DNA of 64,000 bases from Sarcomyxa edulis (taxonomy: Eukaryota > Basidiomycota > Agaricomycetes > Agaricales > Mycenaceae): positions 868,001 through 932,000 of the forward strand of contig QUOL01000010.1 of assembly GCA_009761415.1 (NCBI GenBank). The letters run 5' to 3'. Both the position numbers and the translations under genes were made by a program. Below, in pieces: positions 22,701 through 33,258 of this stretch (its first letter is position 1; every line of letters starts with the position of its first letter). Below the pieces are notes generated by a model. The model ran no database searches, was not told the DNA's origin, and worked only from the letters and a program-made list of their open reading frames with translations.

Positions 22701-24367
22701 ACCTCGGGAGTTGGTGGAGAGGGGGACGGAATATATTTGACCGGCTGCCCAGATGATGACTGCATCGTCCGAAGGGCTGAACGCAAAAGATGGGTAGGTG
22801 CCCATCGGAGCAGAGATGGTGCTGAGGTCGTAACTCAAGCCATGCCACACATGATGGATGGATCCGGTTTGCAAGTCCCTAAAAGATTATATAGATAAAT
22901 GTTCGCTGTGGGAGACAAAAGGTTGTAAAAACTAACTTCAAAACCAATGCTTCTTTGTCTCTGACCCGTCGCACGAACGCGAGAGTCTTGCCATCCCTCG
23001 AGAGTTCAGGCCGACTAGCTCCGCCAGGGAAAGAACCGACGAGCTCTTCCGTCCGATTTGTAGTGAGGTTTTTGGAGAATATCGCGTAGATGCCTTTGTG
23101 TACATCTGTAGACGCGTAAATTGTCAATAGAAGGTAGTCCTTGACGGAAGCCTTGATCGCGTACCCTTGCTATACTGGAAAGTATCCTGGTCGATCACAT
23201 TCTTTGAGAATATCAGTTCATCCCCAGCACCCGCCCATATGACTTGTTCAGGCCCAATTTGTTGGTCGCCGTATTGTGTAGCTGCATCCCATCCCGGAGG
23301 TAATGTTCGTCCTACGAGGCGAGTTCCGCTGCCTAGCTGGACAGCATATCCTGACGCAGAAGTGGACTCAAGCTCTCGAAGCTGCTGCAGGCTCGGGACC
23401 GGATATTCCCAGCCTTCACCAGCACCGAGACTTCGCGAGCTGGTATACCACTTCGTTGCAATCACTTTGGACTCGGATGGATGGAATCGCCCGTCCGAAA
23501 CCCAACGGGATGTCTCGTTTGTTACGCGTTGAGCTGCAAATATCGAAGCAGCATTAATATACAACAAAGGATCAAGTGCAGTAGAAATTTACCTCCAGCA
23601 CGACCTTCTCTGAGCAACCTCCTTCGCTTCCTCTCTATGCTTTCCTGAACACCGCTAGCTAGAAGATCATCCTCATACTGCTTCACCTCTAGCGATTTCA
23701 GCAGCTCCGCGTCCTCAACGCCATCCACCCTAGAACGTCTGACGTCCATCTTCTCGCATCCCTTCCATTCCATCACCCAAATGTTCTCCACCCCAAGCTC
23801 TGCATCGCTTCTGAACACAAGTCGGTCTCCCTGCGGAGAGAAATGGGGATCCGAGTCATGTGGGATGCCCAGTAGCACTGGACGCGCCCTCGGTAGATTA
23901 TCATTTGCTTGATGAAAGTCCAAGCCTATACCTGTATCACCAGCAGGCAAGCACCATAGATCGCCGACCATGTCCCAAACCAGGTCCCCAGTCTTCGGAT
24001 GTACATCAAGTCTCAACCAAGTACCTTCGTTGACATCGTATTCGAGGGATCGAGGGAACGGGAAGGAGGTGGATATGTCCCAAGGGGTCTGTGGGCGGAT
24101 AGGGAATATGTCGTCGCGCCATTCATCTGCAGGCTCACTGGTGCGAGTCGATATAGTTTGTACTGACTGGGTGATACGAAGAGATGCGGGAACAAACCGA
24201 AAGATAGACGCTAGAACTATGCAAGAAACGAACAGAAGGACTTTGAAGTAACGGAAGAGCGGTGATGCCTTTCGACGACGAGGAGCATATTGCGGAATTG
24301 GTACATGTAGATATTGGTCTTGAAGTAATACACCCTTCTTCGAGTCCTTCAGGATGGAATCCTCCAT
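19744..24367 (-). CDS. Membrane-anchored beta-propeller amidohydrolase
   Basis: The ATG at 24367 starts a basic cytosolic stretch followed by one transmembrane helix (YFKVLLFVSCIVLASIF, residues about 40-56), so the enzyme is probably a type II membrane or luminal protein. A large TolB/WD40-like propeller region follows, with repeats such as DPHFSPQGDRLVFRSD, SRPELSRDGKTLAFVRR and YPSFAFSPSDDAVIIWAAG. The C-terminal part is a metallo-dependent hydrolase: VTPGFIDVHAHWEG carries the HxH metal motif, HIGAHGEQPLGLNYHYEM a later histidine cluster, and LSRGKLADFLVYPPG is the usual amidohydrolase end. Many introns. Propeller plus amidohydrolase fusions are known in fungi and bacteria, but the substrate is unknown. 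I see no disabled catalytic motif, though exon joins around 20.2-21.2 kb are approximate. Confidence 0.85.
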
Positions 24368-25494
24368 GATGGGTGTAGTTCTGGAGCTATTCGGAAGGCA
24401 GGTTCAATCGCAGGTACGGAGTTACAGGGATGGGATCAACTGGACAAATTCAGCAGCGATAACGTTGCACATGTACCCTATGGCCCTATATATGTCGTGA
24501 CCGGAAACTAGAGCGGGAGAAGAAGAAACTTTGCTTGCAAAGAAGGCTTCATAGTGCGGTGTGCGAATGAAATTTCTAAAGTTCAAGAGAGGTTTTGGGC
24601 GCACTGGCAGTCACTTGCACAGAACGATCACCTCGTCGTCGCCCCCGACGAGTATGTATAGCTAACATGGCCACGGCACTCTAAACCATGAAGAGAACTA
24701 CTAGTCTCTCCTCGGATGCATCTTCAGACTCTGAGCTGTGGAAAGAGAAGAAAATTTCGATGGCTCCTCGACTTGTTCACCACTCGTTCGACACCCTTGA
24801 CATCTTCTTCACTTGCGTTTTCTTCCCTAGTTCGGAGATGCTCACTCGAGCTAATCTTTGAAGCTGGCGGGTGTATCTCATGGCGACGTGGAAAATCTCC
24901 AGAGTCTCGTAATTCTCGGACTACGACGACACAGGACCCTGCAGCTGACTCGGACGAGACTGTACTCGCTTTCTCGGGTACCTCGAACCCACGATTTGGT
25001 TCAACGGTCTTCTTCAATGTCATGGTTGTACCAGTCGACTGGACGTCTGCCAGTAGCACTCAACATCGCCACCCTTCCGACTCTATACTTTGAATGAAAC
25101 ACTCCTACCACCCAACACTCCTACCACTCTAGCAGCATTTGGATGTCACCGGCCAGGAAACAAAGTTCTTGCGTATTATTCTCGCGATCTCGTTAACGCA
25201 CGAGAGGGTTCTGGACTCTGATCTGTATGCAGAAACGGCGCTGCGTGTCGTACTTTCGTGGATTCTTGATTCAGGACCGTTACTTTCAAAATATTCAATC
25301 CCTACTAATCAGATAGACCCTACCGGCGAAGTGTGATTCCTCTGAATGTAAATCACTGGTCCATCTTCCTAGGCGTATACTGTTCAAATCAATGTATGCA
25401 TAATTGTGGCTGAGACTGTCTTAAAGCGCATATACGGCCCCTCCTCTCTGTGATTCGTACCACCGATAGGTGCCGTTCATGGTATACGGTGCGC
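24368..25494. other. Sparse region with coding-like but unassigned frames on both strands
   Basis: Between the amidohydrolase start and the metallothionein end. Several frames have coding-like composition: a plus-strand frame from an ATG near 24690 (MKRTTSLSSDASSDSELW), a minus-strand frame at 25023-24724, and plus-strand frames at about 25053-25220. None has a family I recognise and the exon joins conflict with each other, so I make no firm gene call. Confidence 0.3.
24724..25023 (-). CDS. Small hypothetical ORF, low confidence
   Basis: An ATG-started frame of 99 codons (MTLKKTVEPNRGFEVPEK at the start) with a charged composition. A good acceptor (TTCTTCTCTTTCCACAG) lies near its end, after which another frame reads SESEDASEERLVVLFMV and stops, so the last exon may differ. 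No domain, signal peptide or membrane segment is seen. Overlapping plus-strand frames are comparable in quality. Confidence 0.2.
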   Translation of the reverse strand: MTLKKTVEPNRGFEVPEKASTVSSESAAGSCVVVVRELRDSGDFPRRHEIHPPASKISSSEHLRTREENASEEDVKGVERVVNKSRSHRNFLLFPQLRV

Positions 25495-25725
25495 TTAATG
25501 GCATTTGCAGTCATTGGGCTTGCAGGAGCAGCTGGAATTTCAGGTAAGCCTCTTCTATATTTTGTCACAGCAATCGTTGATGAGAGACGACGTACGTAGC
25601 AGTGCAGCTGCATCCACTTCCACCGCAGGCTTGGTTAACAGGGGTTGAGACGCTCTATCGACACGATGAAGGAGAGATCAGAAAAACGACCAAGAGCTCG
25701 ATGCGAAATCACTGACGGTGAACAT
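25495..25725 (-). CDS. Metallothionein, 34 residues in three exons
   Basis: The frame was assembled from three tiny exons: 25725-25717 (ATG TTC ACC), 25654-25596 and 25531-25495. The introns are GTCAGT...GATAG (62 nt) and GTACGT...TTCCAG (64 nt). The product starts MFTSVSTPVNQ and ends CKPNDCKCH. It has seven cysteines at residues 13, 18, 20, 24, 26, 31 and 33, in the pattern CX4CXCX3CXCX4CXC, with no aromatic residue in the Cys-rich part. This matches small fungal metallothioneins that bind Cu(I), Zn(II) or Cd(II) in the cytosol. A TATA box lies 90-95 bases upstream. No exon is long enough to be found by simple ORF searches. The call rests on motif and splice logic; the first intron donor is less common than GTGAGT/GTAAGT. 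Metal preference is unknown. Confidence 0.75.
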
Positions 25726-25814
25726 GATAAACTTGACTGAGGTTGGTGAGTTGGTTGGTTGATTGAGGGTGTTCGTCTTGTGAAGGTAAGTCTAACGAGC
25801 TCTCATGCTCATCC

Positions 25815-25820
25815 TTTATA
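25815..25820 (-). promoter_or_regulatory. TATA box of the metallothionein gene
   Basis: The minus strand reads GGGTATAAAGGATG 90-95 bases before the metallothionein ATG, followed by a CA/AC-rich leader. Spacing fits a core promoter with a leader of about 60 bases. I see no clear metal-response element further upstream. Confidence 0.55.
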
Positions 25821-26832
25821 CCCTCGATTTTAGGTTTCTCCGGCGACTGATATCGTTCGAGATCCGCCCGTCTCTGACCTTGAAGCCCACCCCTACCCCA
25901 GGATAGCTCTCCCAGAGTATCGGTTCGTGATTCTTTGGATCGTTCCATAACTGCGTGCGAGTATGAGCTTATCCCAGATTTATCTCATCTAGCGCTATGG
26001 CAGATGAACCCTCGTTAAGCACGAGGTCAATCCTGTAAGAGAGTCAACTGTCCTTCGCGTTAATGCCTCTCCCGGCGTTCAAACTCTGGGAGAAGCCCTT
26101 CTCGAAGAGACAATGTCCTTTCGTCCGTGTAATGTTCCTGGAAATTATTATTTGGTTACAGCTGCTGATTCAAACAGTACAGTAACCGTAGGCCTGAGGT
26201 CGAGGGACCGCTTTTCTACAATTACAAGGTCGAATTTCCTGCACCGTAATCGCAAGGTCGACGGTGACATCTATCATCAATCATCACTGCCTCGTCTTAT
26301 CTTCTGCCGTCACCCATCCTCATGTATACGTATGTACATAAATGCATCTCATTGAATCCCAAAATTCTTGGCAAGTCCCCGTTAATCTGGGCTGTCGTAT
26401 CTCCTCAGCTGACCAGACCTTTAAGCTCTGTTATCTTCTTCTATTGTCATGTCTTGAGGTTGATGATCAAGGAACCCGACAGTTGCATGGTTGTGGCGTG
26501 GCTTCGAGTACCAGGGAGCATTAAAAAGGGAATCGTCGACGAAGGGGGGCAAGGTGCTGCGTGATATATGTAGACTGACAGGGGCCCCATGTAAGGGTAC
26601 TAGAGCTATATGTACATTGACAATGACTTAGACAGTGTACCTAGGTATCTGGAGTGGTCCAGAGAATATACCAAATCCATCCTCAGAAGATCTTGGTTCG
26701 TACCTATCAATGTCAGAACGGCGATGCATTACATCTCACTCTCTTACTCTCGCATGTCGATAAGCATGTCTCCCATTAGATGTTGAACTACCAGCACCGG
26801 CTCGAGCCAAAACGAGTAGTATAATCCAAACA
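25821..26832. other. Intergenic region, nothing recognised
   Basis: About 1 kb between the metallothionein promoter and the RAD18 stop codon. Short frames on both strands show no motif. A minus-strand frame reaching 25948 overlaps the metallothionein promoter and was not accepted as a gene. Confidence 0.4.
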
Positions 26833-28594
26833 TTACCCGTCCCTTTTCACCTCGTCCTCTTCGAGTTCCTCGTTCTCGCAGTCTGAGTCGACAACAATCA
26901 CGTCTTCATCCTCATCAGGCCCTCGAGAAGAGTGCTGTCGCAAAGCTGCTGTCTCACGTTTTGTACGTTTACGAGTTGGCGTGGAGTCAGAAGGATGATG
27001 GCCACCGTGTACAGAAGAGCTGGCCTTGGGAGAGTCGAGATCAGGTGCAGTCAGGTCACTATTTAGATTCCCAATGCTCGGAGACGGAGACGGCGACGGC
27101 GACTTGACCTCGACCTTAACCTTGACTTTTGCTCTAGCTGTTTTGACTAGTTCCGCGAATTCTTTCCTATACGTTTTCTGCGAGGTTACGTGGAGTCAAT
27201 AAGTATGGTTATAGTCGTGTGCACTTCCATTGACATACCTGGTGATTAGCGATATCCCCGACATGCTGTTTTTTTGCCTTTGGCTCGTCTTCCCACTTCT
27301 TCAGGTCAGCTCTCAACTGTTGTTTGGTACTCCGAAGGCTTGGGGATTTATCTAGGTTCGCGTTATAAATCATCACCCATCTGTGCGGGTCTCAATTCAA
27401 TATCGTTATGAGCGATGGGTGAATCTGTGTATGAGCTTACCGGGAATGTCTAGCAATCAAAGTAGCGCGATCCCCATTGACGGGCAATTTGTGCTCCAAA
27501 AGGAACCCCTTCAACTGTTTGTCTTTTAGAGACGCATAGGTCAATTTTGGTAGGGGGTGGTCGGTGGTGTCAGGACTTTGAAGGGCCTCTGGTTTAGTCC
27601 TTGCGCGGACGCAAAAATGCTCATCAAAGGACGAACCTTTCTTTTCCTTTTCCTTTTCCCTTCCCCTCGTTATGTCGGCTCAGGCTCTTAGGTCCCATAA
27701 TTTTGGACCATTCTTCCTTCTTAGATCGCGATGAGTCGGGATTCGAGCATCCTTGATCAAGGTGAGTGTTTATAATGTCCAGCTTGATTGATCTGTTGCA
27801 CATTGGACAGATCACGAGATCTATACCTGAGCAAGAACGATGAGTACAAGAATCCAAGAGATAAAGACGAACTACGCACTCTTTGATCTATGAGCCTCTA
27901 CATCCTCTTCTATCGGATCCGAGCTGGGTACAACAGTCATGTCCACATCATCCTCGTCGTCCAAATTCTCAGTCCGAGGTGCGGGCGTGGTAGAACTCGT
28001 ATGTCGTTTTTGGGATGGCCCCGCAACCAACTCAACGCTTTGACTACTACGGCGACTCTCCTGAGCTCCCTGACCCCGTTTGCGTTTTTTCGAGGATCCG
28101 CTTTTCGTAGGAGTCGTTTGCACTTCTCGTGTCAAATTTTCCAATCGCTTCTGTTCCTGCCTCGACAACTCCAAGATATACGGCCTATTATGTATATTTA
28201 GAGACGACGCCAAACGAATATAAGTAAAACCACGCACCTAGCCAAGCTCCACGCTGATATAGCACTCTCCACCACTGGATTAACGCGCAATTGAATTTCC
28301 GTCACCTCTCGACGACACTGCGGACACTGCTGTTTCTCGGAGATGACGGGTCTCACACACTAGATAAAAATGGACCCAGTTCATAACAATTCACTAGATA
28401 GAGCTTACCAGTGAGCAAAAACAGTGTCCACACGGCAGTGTCACTGGTCCTTGAAAAAGCTCTCCGCAAATACTGCATCGCAAAGCAGCGTCAAGCTGGC
28501 GTAGGCCTGGTGCTTTTGAAGGCGATGGAAAGTCAGTTGGATCGGGTATATCTGTGGAGAGAAGAGTGTCCACATTGTTGTGGATATTATGCAT
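26833..28594 (-). CDS. RAD18: RAD18 postreplication-repair E3 ubiquitin ligase
   Basis: The N-terminal RING reads ALRCSICGELFQGPVTLPCGHCF and, after an intron, QQCPQCRREVTEIQLR. A basic linker (SGSSKKRKRGQ) and an acidic patch follow. Then comes the UBZ4-type zinc finger LVICPMCNRSIKLDIINTHLDQGC and a SAP domain (LKGFLLEHKLPVNGDRATLI, then WVMIYNANLD). The protein ends in an acidic tail (DSDCENEELEEDEVK). This order RING-UBZ-SAP is that of Rad18, which with Rad6 monoubiquitinates PCNA at stalled forks. I place the start at 28594 (MHNIHNNVDTLL), giving the short leader usual before the RING; an in-frame ATG at 28789 would add 65 residues. At least five introns. Confidence 0.92.
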
Positions 28595-29214
28595 CTTATT
28601 GAGAGTGAATTTTGGATGATCGTGGTGCGAACCAAAGCCGCGATCTTGTAACGACACATGACTATCGTCACATGTCACAGTCGCGCTAATGAGTTCCCAT
28701 GGTGGGAAAATTGGATGGCTACTCATGTTTTCTTTATTATCGACATATGTACAAGGATTGCTCAAGTCATCCTGTTTCCAAACGATCATTTTGGTGCCAC
28801 TTCGTTCGAGGCGTCTAGGATGGCAACCGCGTAAATTACAATAAGGGTGTCCTTGTTGTGTTCTTGCGTCCTTTAAGGCTCGGATGCTTCTCGTATCGTC
28901 TTGTACAGCCTTATGAGCACCTATAAAATGCCAAATTTATCAGAGAAAGAAAATTCCATCAGAGACCCATTTCACTACCCATCCACATCTCGGCACCATG
29001 CTTATCGAAGGATATGAAGTCACAGCGAGTCTGCAATTCGTATATAATCCTTTTAGTCTTGACGCCTTCATTTCTAGGTTTTAGAGGACCACAACAACGG
29101 AAAAATTAGAGGGAGAGGCAAGAAAGCATCCCGAGGAAACAAACGGGTCAGACATTCTGTACGTGTAGATGTAACAGAATATCCCAGCTAATCCGCCCGT
29201 CTTCTCTTATCAAG
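28595..29214. other. Intergenic between RAD18 and the first DUF7330 gene
   Basis: About 620 bases between divergent genes. It should hold the RAD18 promoter and possibly a short first exon of the DUF7330 gene, but I find no in-frame ATG exon with a matching donor. An open frame upstream of the RAD18 start could be a longer N-terminus. Confidence 0.4.
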
Positions 29215-29938
29215 GCAAGATCATGTCAAAAGGAGCCAATAATTGAACAGCTCTTACCCGATATACATGACGCTTCTTGCAGCCAGACGAGATACAGGAC
29301 CGGAACAGTATCAAGAGAGACCTGGGCTGGGGACCTAGACGTTTTGTTGGTGTTAGAGCCCCACGAAACCGAGTTCGCAAGGAGGGATATGCCGTTGGAG
29401 CAGTCAATAGCGCGCTTCTCCAGCCGTAATGGAGATGTAAACGTCGAGATAGTGAGTTGATCGCGTGCATACCGCCTGTTAGAAGAATCGATTGACCAGT
29501 TGGAATTTACAGTGGCGTATCACCGGAGCCGAGGACCATTCCGTTCAGACGCACCTGACCTCTTTTGCAGGAAATGTCAGCGTCCTCCTGCCGCGAGATT
29601 TTAGAGGGGCGATATACATCGGAGGGCCAAAAACACTCCAAGGCCGAATAAAATGCGGTCCAGAGTTCTACAGACGGATGACGAAGGGGTTTATTACTTT
29701 GGATCCATTGCGAGCTCGGGAAGAAGAAGATGAAATACACATCGACGCCCTAGGAGAAATTGAACTGCGATTAGACACATGGGAGCCGACAAGTTCGCCT
29801 TGGATGACGGTGGCGGACCCGGGCATCTGGGATTTTCCATCTGGAGAGTGGATTCTGGAAGAGGGTTACTCGTCACCGACTCGGCGCGGCACGGGGAGGG
29901 GATTCAAACGCCTTGCCCGGGCGTTGATGTTCAAATGA
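29215..29938 (+). CDS. DUF7330 domain protein, copy 1 (5' end unresolved)
   Basis: From an acceptor-like site at about 29214 the frame reads SCQKEPIIEQLLPDIHDAS, then LDVLLVLEPHETEFARRDM and FSSRNGDVNVEI. An intron (GTGAGT...TTACAG) leads to VSVLLPRDFRGAIYIGG and EIELRLDTWEP. The pattern of a beta-rich FSSRNG...V.LLPxxFRG resembles the fungal DUF7330 domain. The downstream gene at 30494 is a paralogue with matching layout (SYEKESPLLEQL, then VTIWLPSDFKGRIHHSG). There the start codon is in a separate 21-base exon; I cannot find the equivalent exon here. The only nearby ATG, at 29223, is out of frame. It may use a distant start exon, an internal ATG near 29391, or have lost its start. Function unknown. 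Confidence 0.55.
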
Positions 29939-29990
29939 GGCGGTGAGATCGTTCTTACAAGCCAATAGACTGTTATGTGATCTCTGTCCG

Positions 29991-30137
29991 ACTCGGAGTG
30001 GCCGAGTTGATTCAGAGTCTGCCCAATTCTGAATCAAAAACAAGGCGAGGACCGGCTACAGGACAATGCTGAGCGCTCACCCTCGCTCACGGCGAGTCAC
30101 CAGTGTCGTATACTTACCCGGTCCTCGCCTTGGTTTT
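29991..30137. repeat. Cluster of three inverted repeats between DUF7330 genes
   Basis: Three nested or adjacent hairpins: ACTCGG/CCGAGT (29991-30007), a 10-bp arm pair around TGATTCAGA/TCTGAATCA (30007-30037), and a long pair of arms, 30037-30055 (19 bases) and 30118-30137 (20 bases), that are reverse complements except for one bulged C. The 62-base spacer holds the short palindrome GAGCGCTC. The cluster lies just after the stop of DUF7330 copy 1. Confidence 0.7.
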
Positions 30138-30493
30138 GTTTCCGTTTGTTCTGGTCCTGGTATTGTCTAAATTCCGGACCTGAGTAAGAATAGACCTTCG
30201 GCACGAAAGCGCTGTTAGTAACATGCAGAGAACAGCCGAATTCGAAGGACATATGCTGAGAACATGCTGAACATTGTTCTTGTCACGGTCACGCTGTTGT
30301 TCTTGTATGTAAATTCGTGGCTAAAACAGGAAGTGCTTGTATTTTTCTGCTCTTGTTCGACAACTGGCTAGCAGTTTATCCTGCAAGTCCCTTCCAGGCT
30401 ATAAGCATCCCTGTCTTCTGATGCCACCTCATAATCTCCCCTCTTTTCCGATATCATATCTTCATTAATATTCGACTTGAAACTAGTCTAGTA

Positions 30494-31227
30494 ATGTCTT
30501 CAGCAGGCTGTTCGGTGCGTCTCACTCGTTCGTTCGTTGCCATCTCAGACGTCTTACTCTTTTTTTCTGCAATCTAGTATTCATCTTATGAGAAAGAGAG
30601 CCCTTTACTTGAGCAGCTCAGTGCTGCTGGATCCCATAGAGTCTCGTATCAACCAGACGACGATTGGGACTTCCAACTAGAGTCTACACACCACCCAATA
30701 GACATTTCATTGACCCTACCCCATTACCGGGCTCACAATCAGCCTAGCGACCACCGTCTGACGATGTTCGTTGGGAATGATACTCAACCTATCAAACTGA
30801 AAGTCGTGCGTGTCCACCATACCATTCAAGTAGCTGGTCTAGTTAATTGACCACGTCTCCCTCTTCATAGTGTCGACATATACCTCGATCCAAATTCTAC
30901 CTCGAAGTACAAGCAGATACGTCCGACGTGACCATCTGGCTACCGTCCGATTTCAAAGGCCGTATCCATCATTCCGGCCGTGCAACATACTCTGCTGGGT
31001 TCATCAACCGCATCCTGAAGAACGTCCTGCTCAACCGCGATCAAGACGAAGACGTGATAGACGACCATGTAGTGGTGTACACTCGCGGTACGATCAGCTT
31101 CCGTATGTGGGACGCCGTTACCTGCAAACCGGAGAATCTGCAGAAGGAAACGATCAAACGGATCTTTGGGTGCGGTAGGAAAAACCCCGAGACGACTATG
31201 GATTGGGATTTCCTTCTGGAGGATTGA
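30494..31227 (+). CDS. DUF7330 domain protein, copy 2
   Basis: Exon 1 is only ATG plus six codons (MSSAGCS) before a GTGCGT donor. Exon 2 reads YSSYEKESPLLEQLSAAG and continues to FVGNDTQPIKLKV. A second intron (GTGCGT...TTCATAG) joins CRHIPRSKFYLEVQAD to VTIWLPSDFKGRIHHSG and VVVYTRGTISFRMWD, ending DWDFLLED. The product is about 200 residues, without signal peptide or membrane segment, and predicted beta-rich. The YLEVQADTSDVTIWLPxDFKG core is the recognisable part of this fungal domain of unknown function. The neighbour at 29215-29938 is a diverged paralogue in the same orientation, so the pair arose by tandem duplication. Confidence 0.75.
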
Positions 31228-31536
31228 GGTTTCATGCCCCCAGATTCGATAACGGACAGTCGATTCGAGGCCATTATCTATTCACGGTTCCAATTTCTTA
31301 CATGCACGCACACGTTATTTTATTCCCATCACGCAACACCACCACCACCACCACGCATTCCTCGTATTCCCTTCGTTCTGCATATCATTTCCGCTCATCA
31401 TTAGCTCACTAGCTGTAGCTTTATATTATCGCATTATCACTGTATATGTAGCACCATATTGCATATGATCAATCCCTTACAAGCAAACACAGAACAGGGA
31501 ACGAAAGTATATTCGCTAGGAAGAATGTAGAATGGG

Positions 31537-32888
31537 TTACTTCCGTCCTCTGTTCAATTTCTTCTTCGCCGCTTTCATCTCGCCCTCGAATCTGGTCCTC
31601 TTCTTCCCTCGTGGAGCTTCATCATCTTGACCAAAGGCATCGTCCCTAGACCTGACTGGGGGTCCATCTCGCATCCTCCCCCTACTTCGTTCCAGAACAT
31701 CTTCCTTCTTGCCCTTCTTCCTCAGCTCTTCGTATCCATCTCCGACCACACTCATCTTCGTCCTACCCACACTCCTCAATACATCTCCAAACTCGTCCTC
31801 CAAACCTCCACCTCTTCTCCTCGTCTTCCCACCTCCACCTCCAGCAGCTCCACTGCCTCCAAGCGCAATGTCCTCCTCATCCCGAAGTCTCCTCTTAGCA
31901 TCCTTCTTCTTCATGATCACCCGCGTGAAATTCTCCTCCTCAAACTCATTAATCCGCTGTATCTCCCTCGCACGATTCGACTGTAAAGCCGGCATAGAGC
32001 CCAGACCAGACGTCGACTCCATATGAGGTCGAGAAGGGTCTTGCAAGGTCGAAAGAGCGCTGGGGACAGGTAAACGTCGGGCTTTCTTGTCTTTCCGCGC
32101 TTCGGTGTAGGGAACGGGGGCGAGACGCGGAGGGTGGTAGATCCCGTCTTTCGAATAGCCGTTGTCTTCCCAATTGTTGTTGGTAGATTCCGTGTTACGA
32201 TCGCGGCCGCGACCACCGTGGTGTATAGTATCTTGCTCCTCGTTGTCGGAAACTTCGTCGCCACCCATTAGATTTTGAGGGTTGGGACGGAATGCTAAGG
32301 GATCTGTGATACGAGTGGGATTAGTAATCAAAGAGGATTTTAAAAACCTGGAAGAAAGGTACTGACCATCGACAACGGCATTAGCATTCGCATCGGAGGT
32401 ATCTTCAGCAACTCGAACGAGTTTCTCGATTTGGTATCTCATACGACTTTCCAAAGCCTTGATTTTCTCGAGTACGACTCGGCCTTCTATCATAGAATCG
32501 ACGAGATCGCCGGCACCTGAGCCTCGTTCACGATCGGCCGAAGCAAACGGCTGAGTAGGACGAGATCGCTCTGCTAGGGAGTGACCAAGCGCCCGACGAG
32601 AAGATACAAGCAGGAGAGATTGCATGTAAGACAGAAGCACGTGGTGCTTCAGGGAGAGTAATGATATCCCATCTTTGGTGTCCAGGTCTGTCGACGAGGC
32701 TTGCCTAATAATCATAAAGATGGTCAGTTTGCAACCCGAGGGAGAATAGAGTGAAGAAACTTCAAACTTACTTACTTTTGCCGGAGTGACTTGATCACTT
32801 CTCGAGTGGAAGCCATACTTCGTGCCATATCATCGACGACATTGCAAAACTCGGTCGTCTGCGACGTTGAAAGGGTTTCGGTCTCCAT
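31537..32888 (-). CDS. LCP5: LCP5/neuroguidin, Sas10/Utp3/C1D family protein
   Basis: The ATG at 32888 gives METETLSTSQTTEFCNVV, followed by the family's N-terminal helix (VIKSLRQK). After an intron (GTAAGT...TTAG) comes LSLKHHVLLSYMQSLLL, the conserved Sas10/C1D core. The coiled stretch IKALESRMRYQIEKLVRV is followed by an in-frame intron and DPLAFRPNPQNL, a motif typical of Lcp5/neuroguidin. The C-terminal half is basic and disordered, with INEFEEENFTRVIMKKKD and a closing KKKLNRGRK, fitting a nucleolar protein. Lcp5 is part of the small-subunit processome in 18S rRNA maturation. It is divergent to UNG, sharing about 370 bases of promoter. Confidence 0.88.
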
Positions 32889-33190
32889 TGAGATCGAAAA
32901 GCTGAACAAGCCAAGAAAACAATGGACCCGTCAGCACATATTTCATGATGTGAAAAGAAAAGGAGAAAAAAAAGGTATCAGTTAACGGTTTTCTAGGCCG
33001 CCGCTCATTGAGCGTAGTGCATCTCATCGAGGTAGTACCTCAGAGCCCAGTGCGCTTCATCATTTGAAAAGCTATCGAGAATTGTGACTTACAGTTGAGG
33101 AGGGAGGAGGAGGGAGTCGTTGAGTTCGTGAGAGCGACGCGGAAGAGAAAAAAAAAGTTGTTCAGGTAGGTTGTTCCCACGGTCCAAACA

Positions 33191-33238
33191 ACGCGTCAAC
33201 AGTCCACGCCTTTCCTCTTGAATCTCTCCGTCACGCGT
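33191..33238. promoter_or_regulatory. Two ACGCGT boxes in the LCP5-UNG divergent promoter
   Basis: ACGCGT occurs at 33191-33196 and 33233-33238, 68 and 26 bases before the UNG ATG. ACGCGT is the MBF-bound MCB element of G1/S genes in yeasts. Conserved use here is inference. Confidence 0.45.
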
Positions 33239-33258
33239 GTCACGTCTACTCCGAGTCA

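Noticed and set aside
25709..25948. Minus-strand ATG frame starting MERSKESRTDTLGEL
   Set aside because: It overlaps the TATA box, leader and first exon of the metallothionein, has no motif, and is better explained as non-coding promoter sequence.
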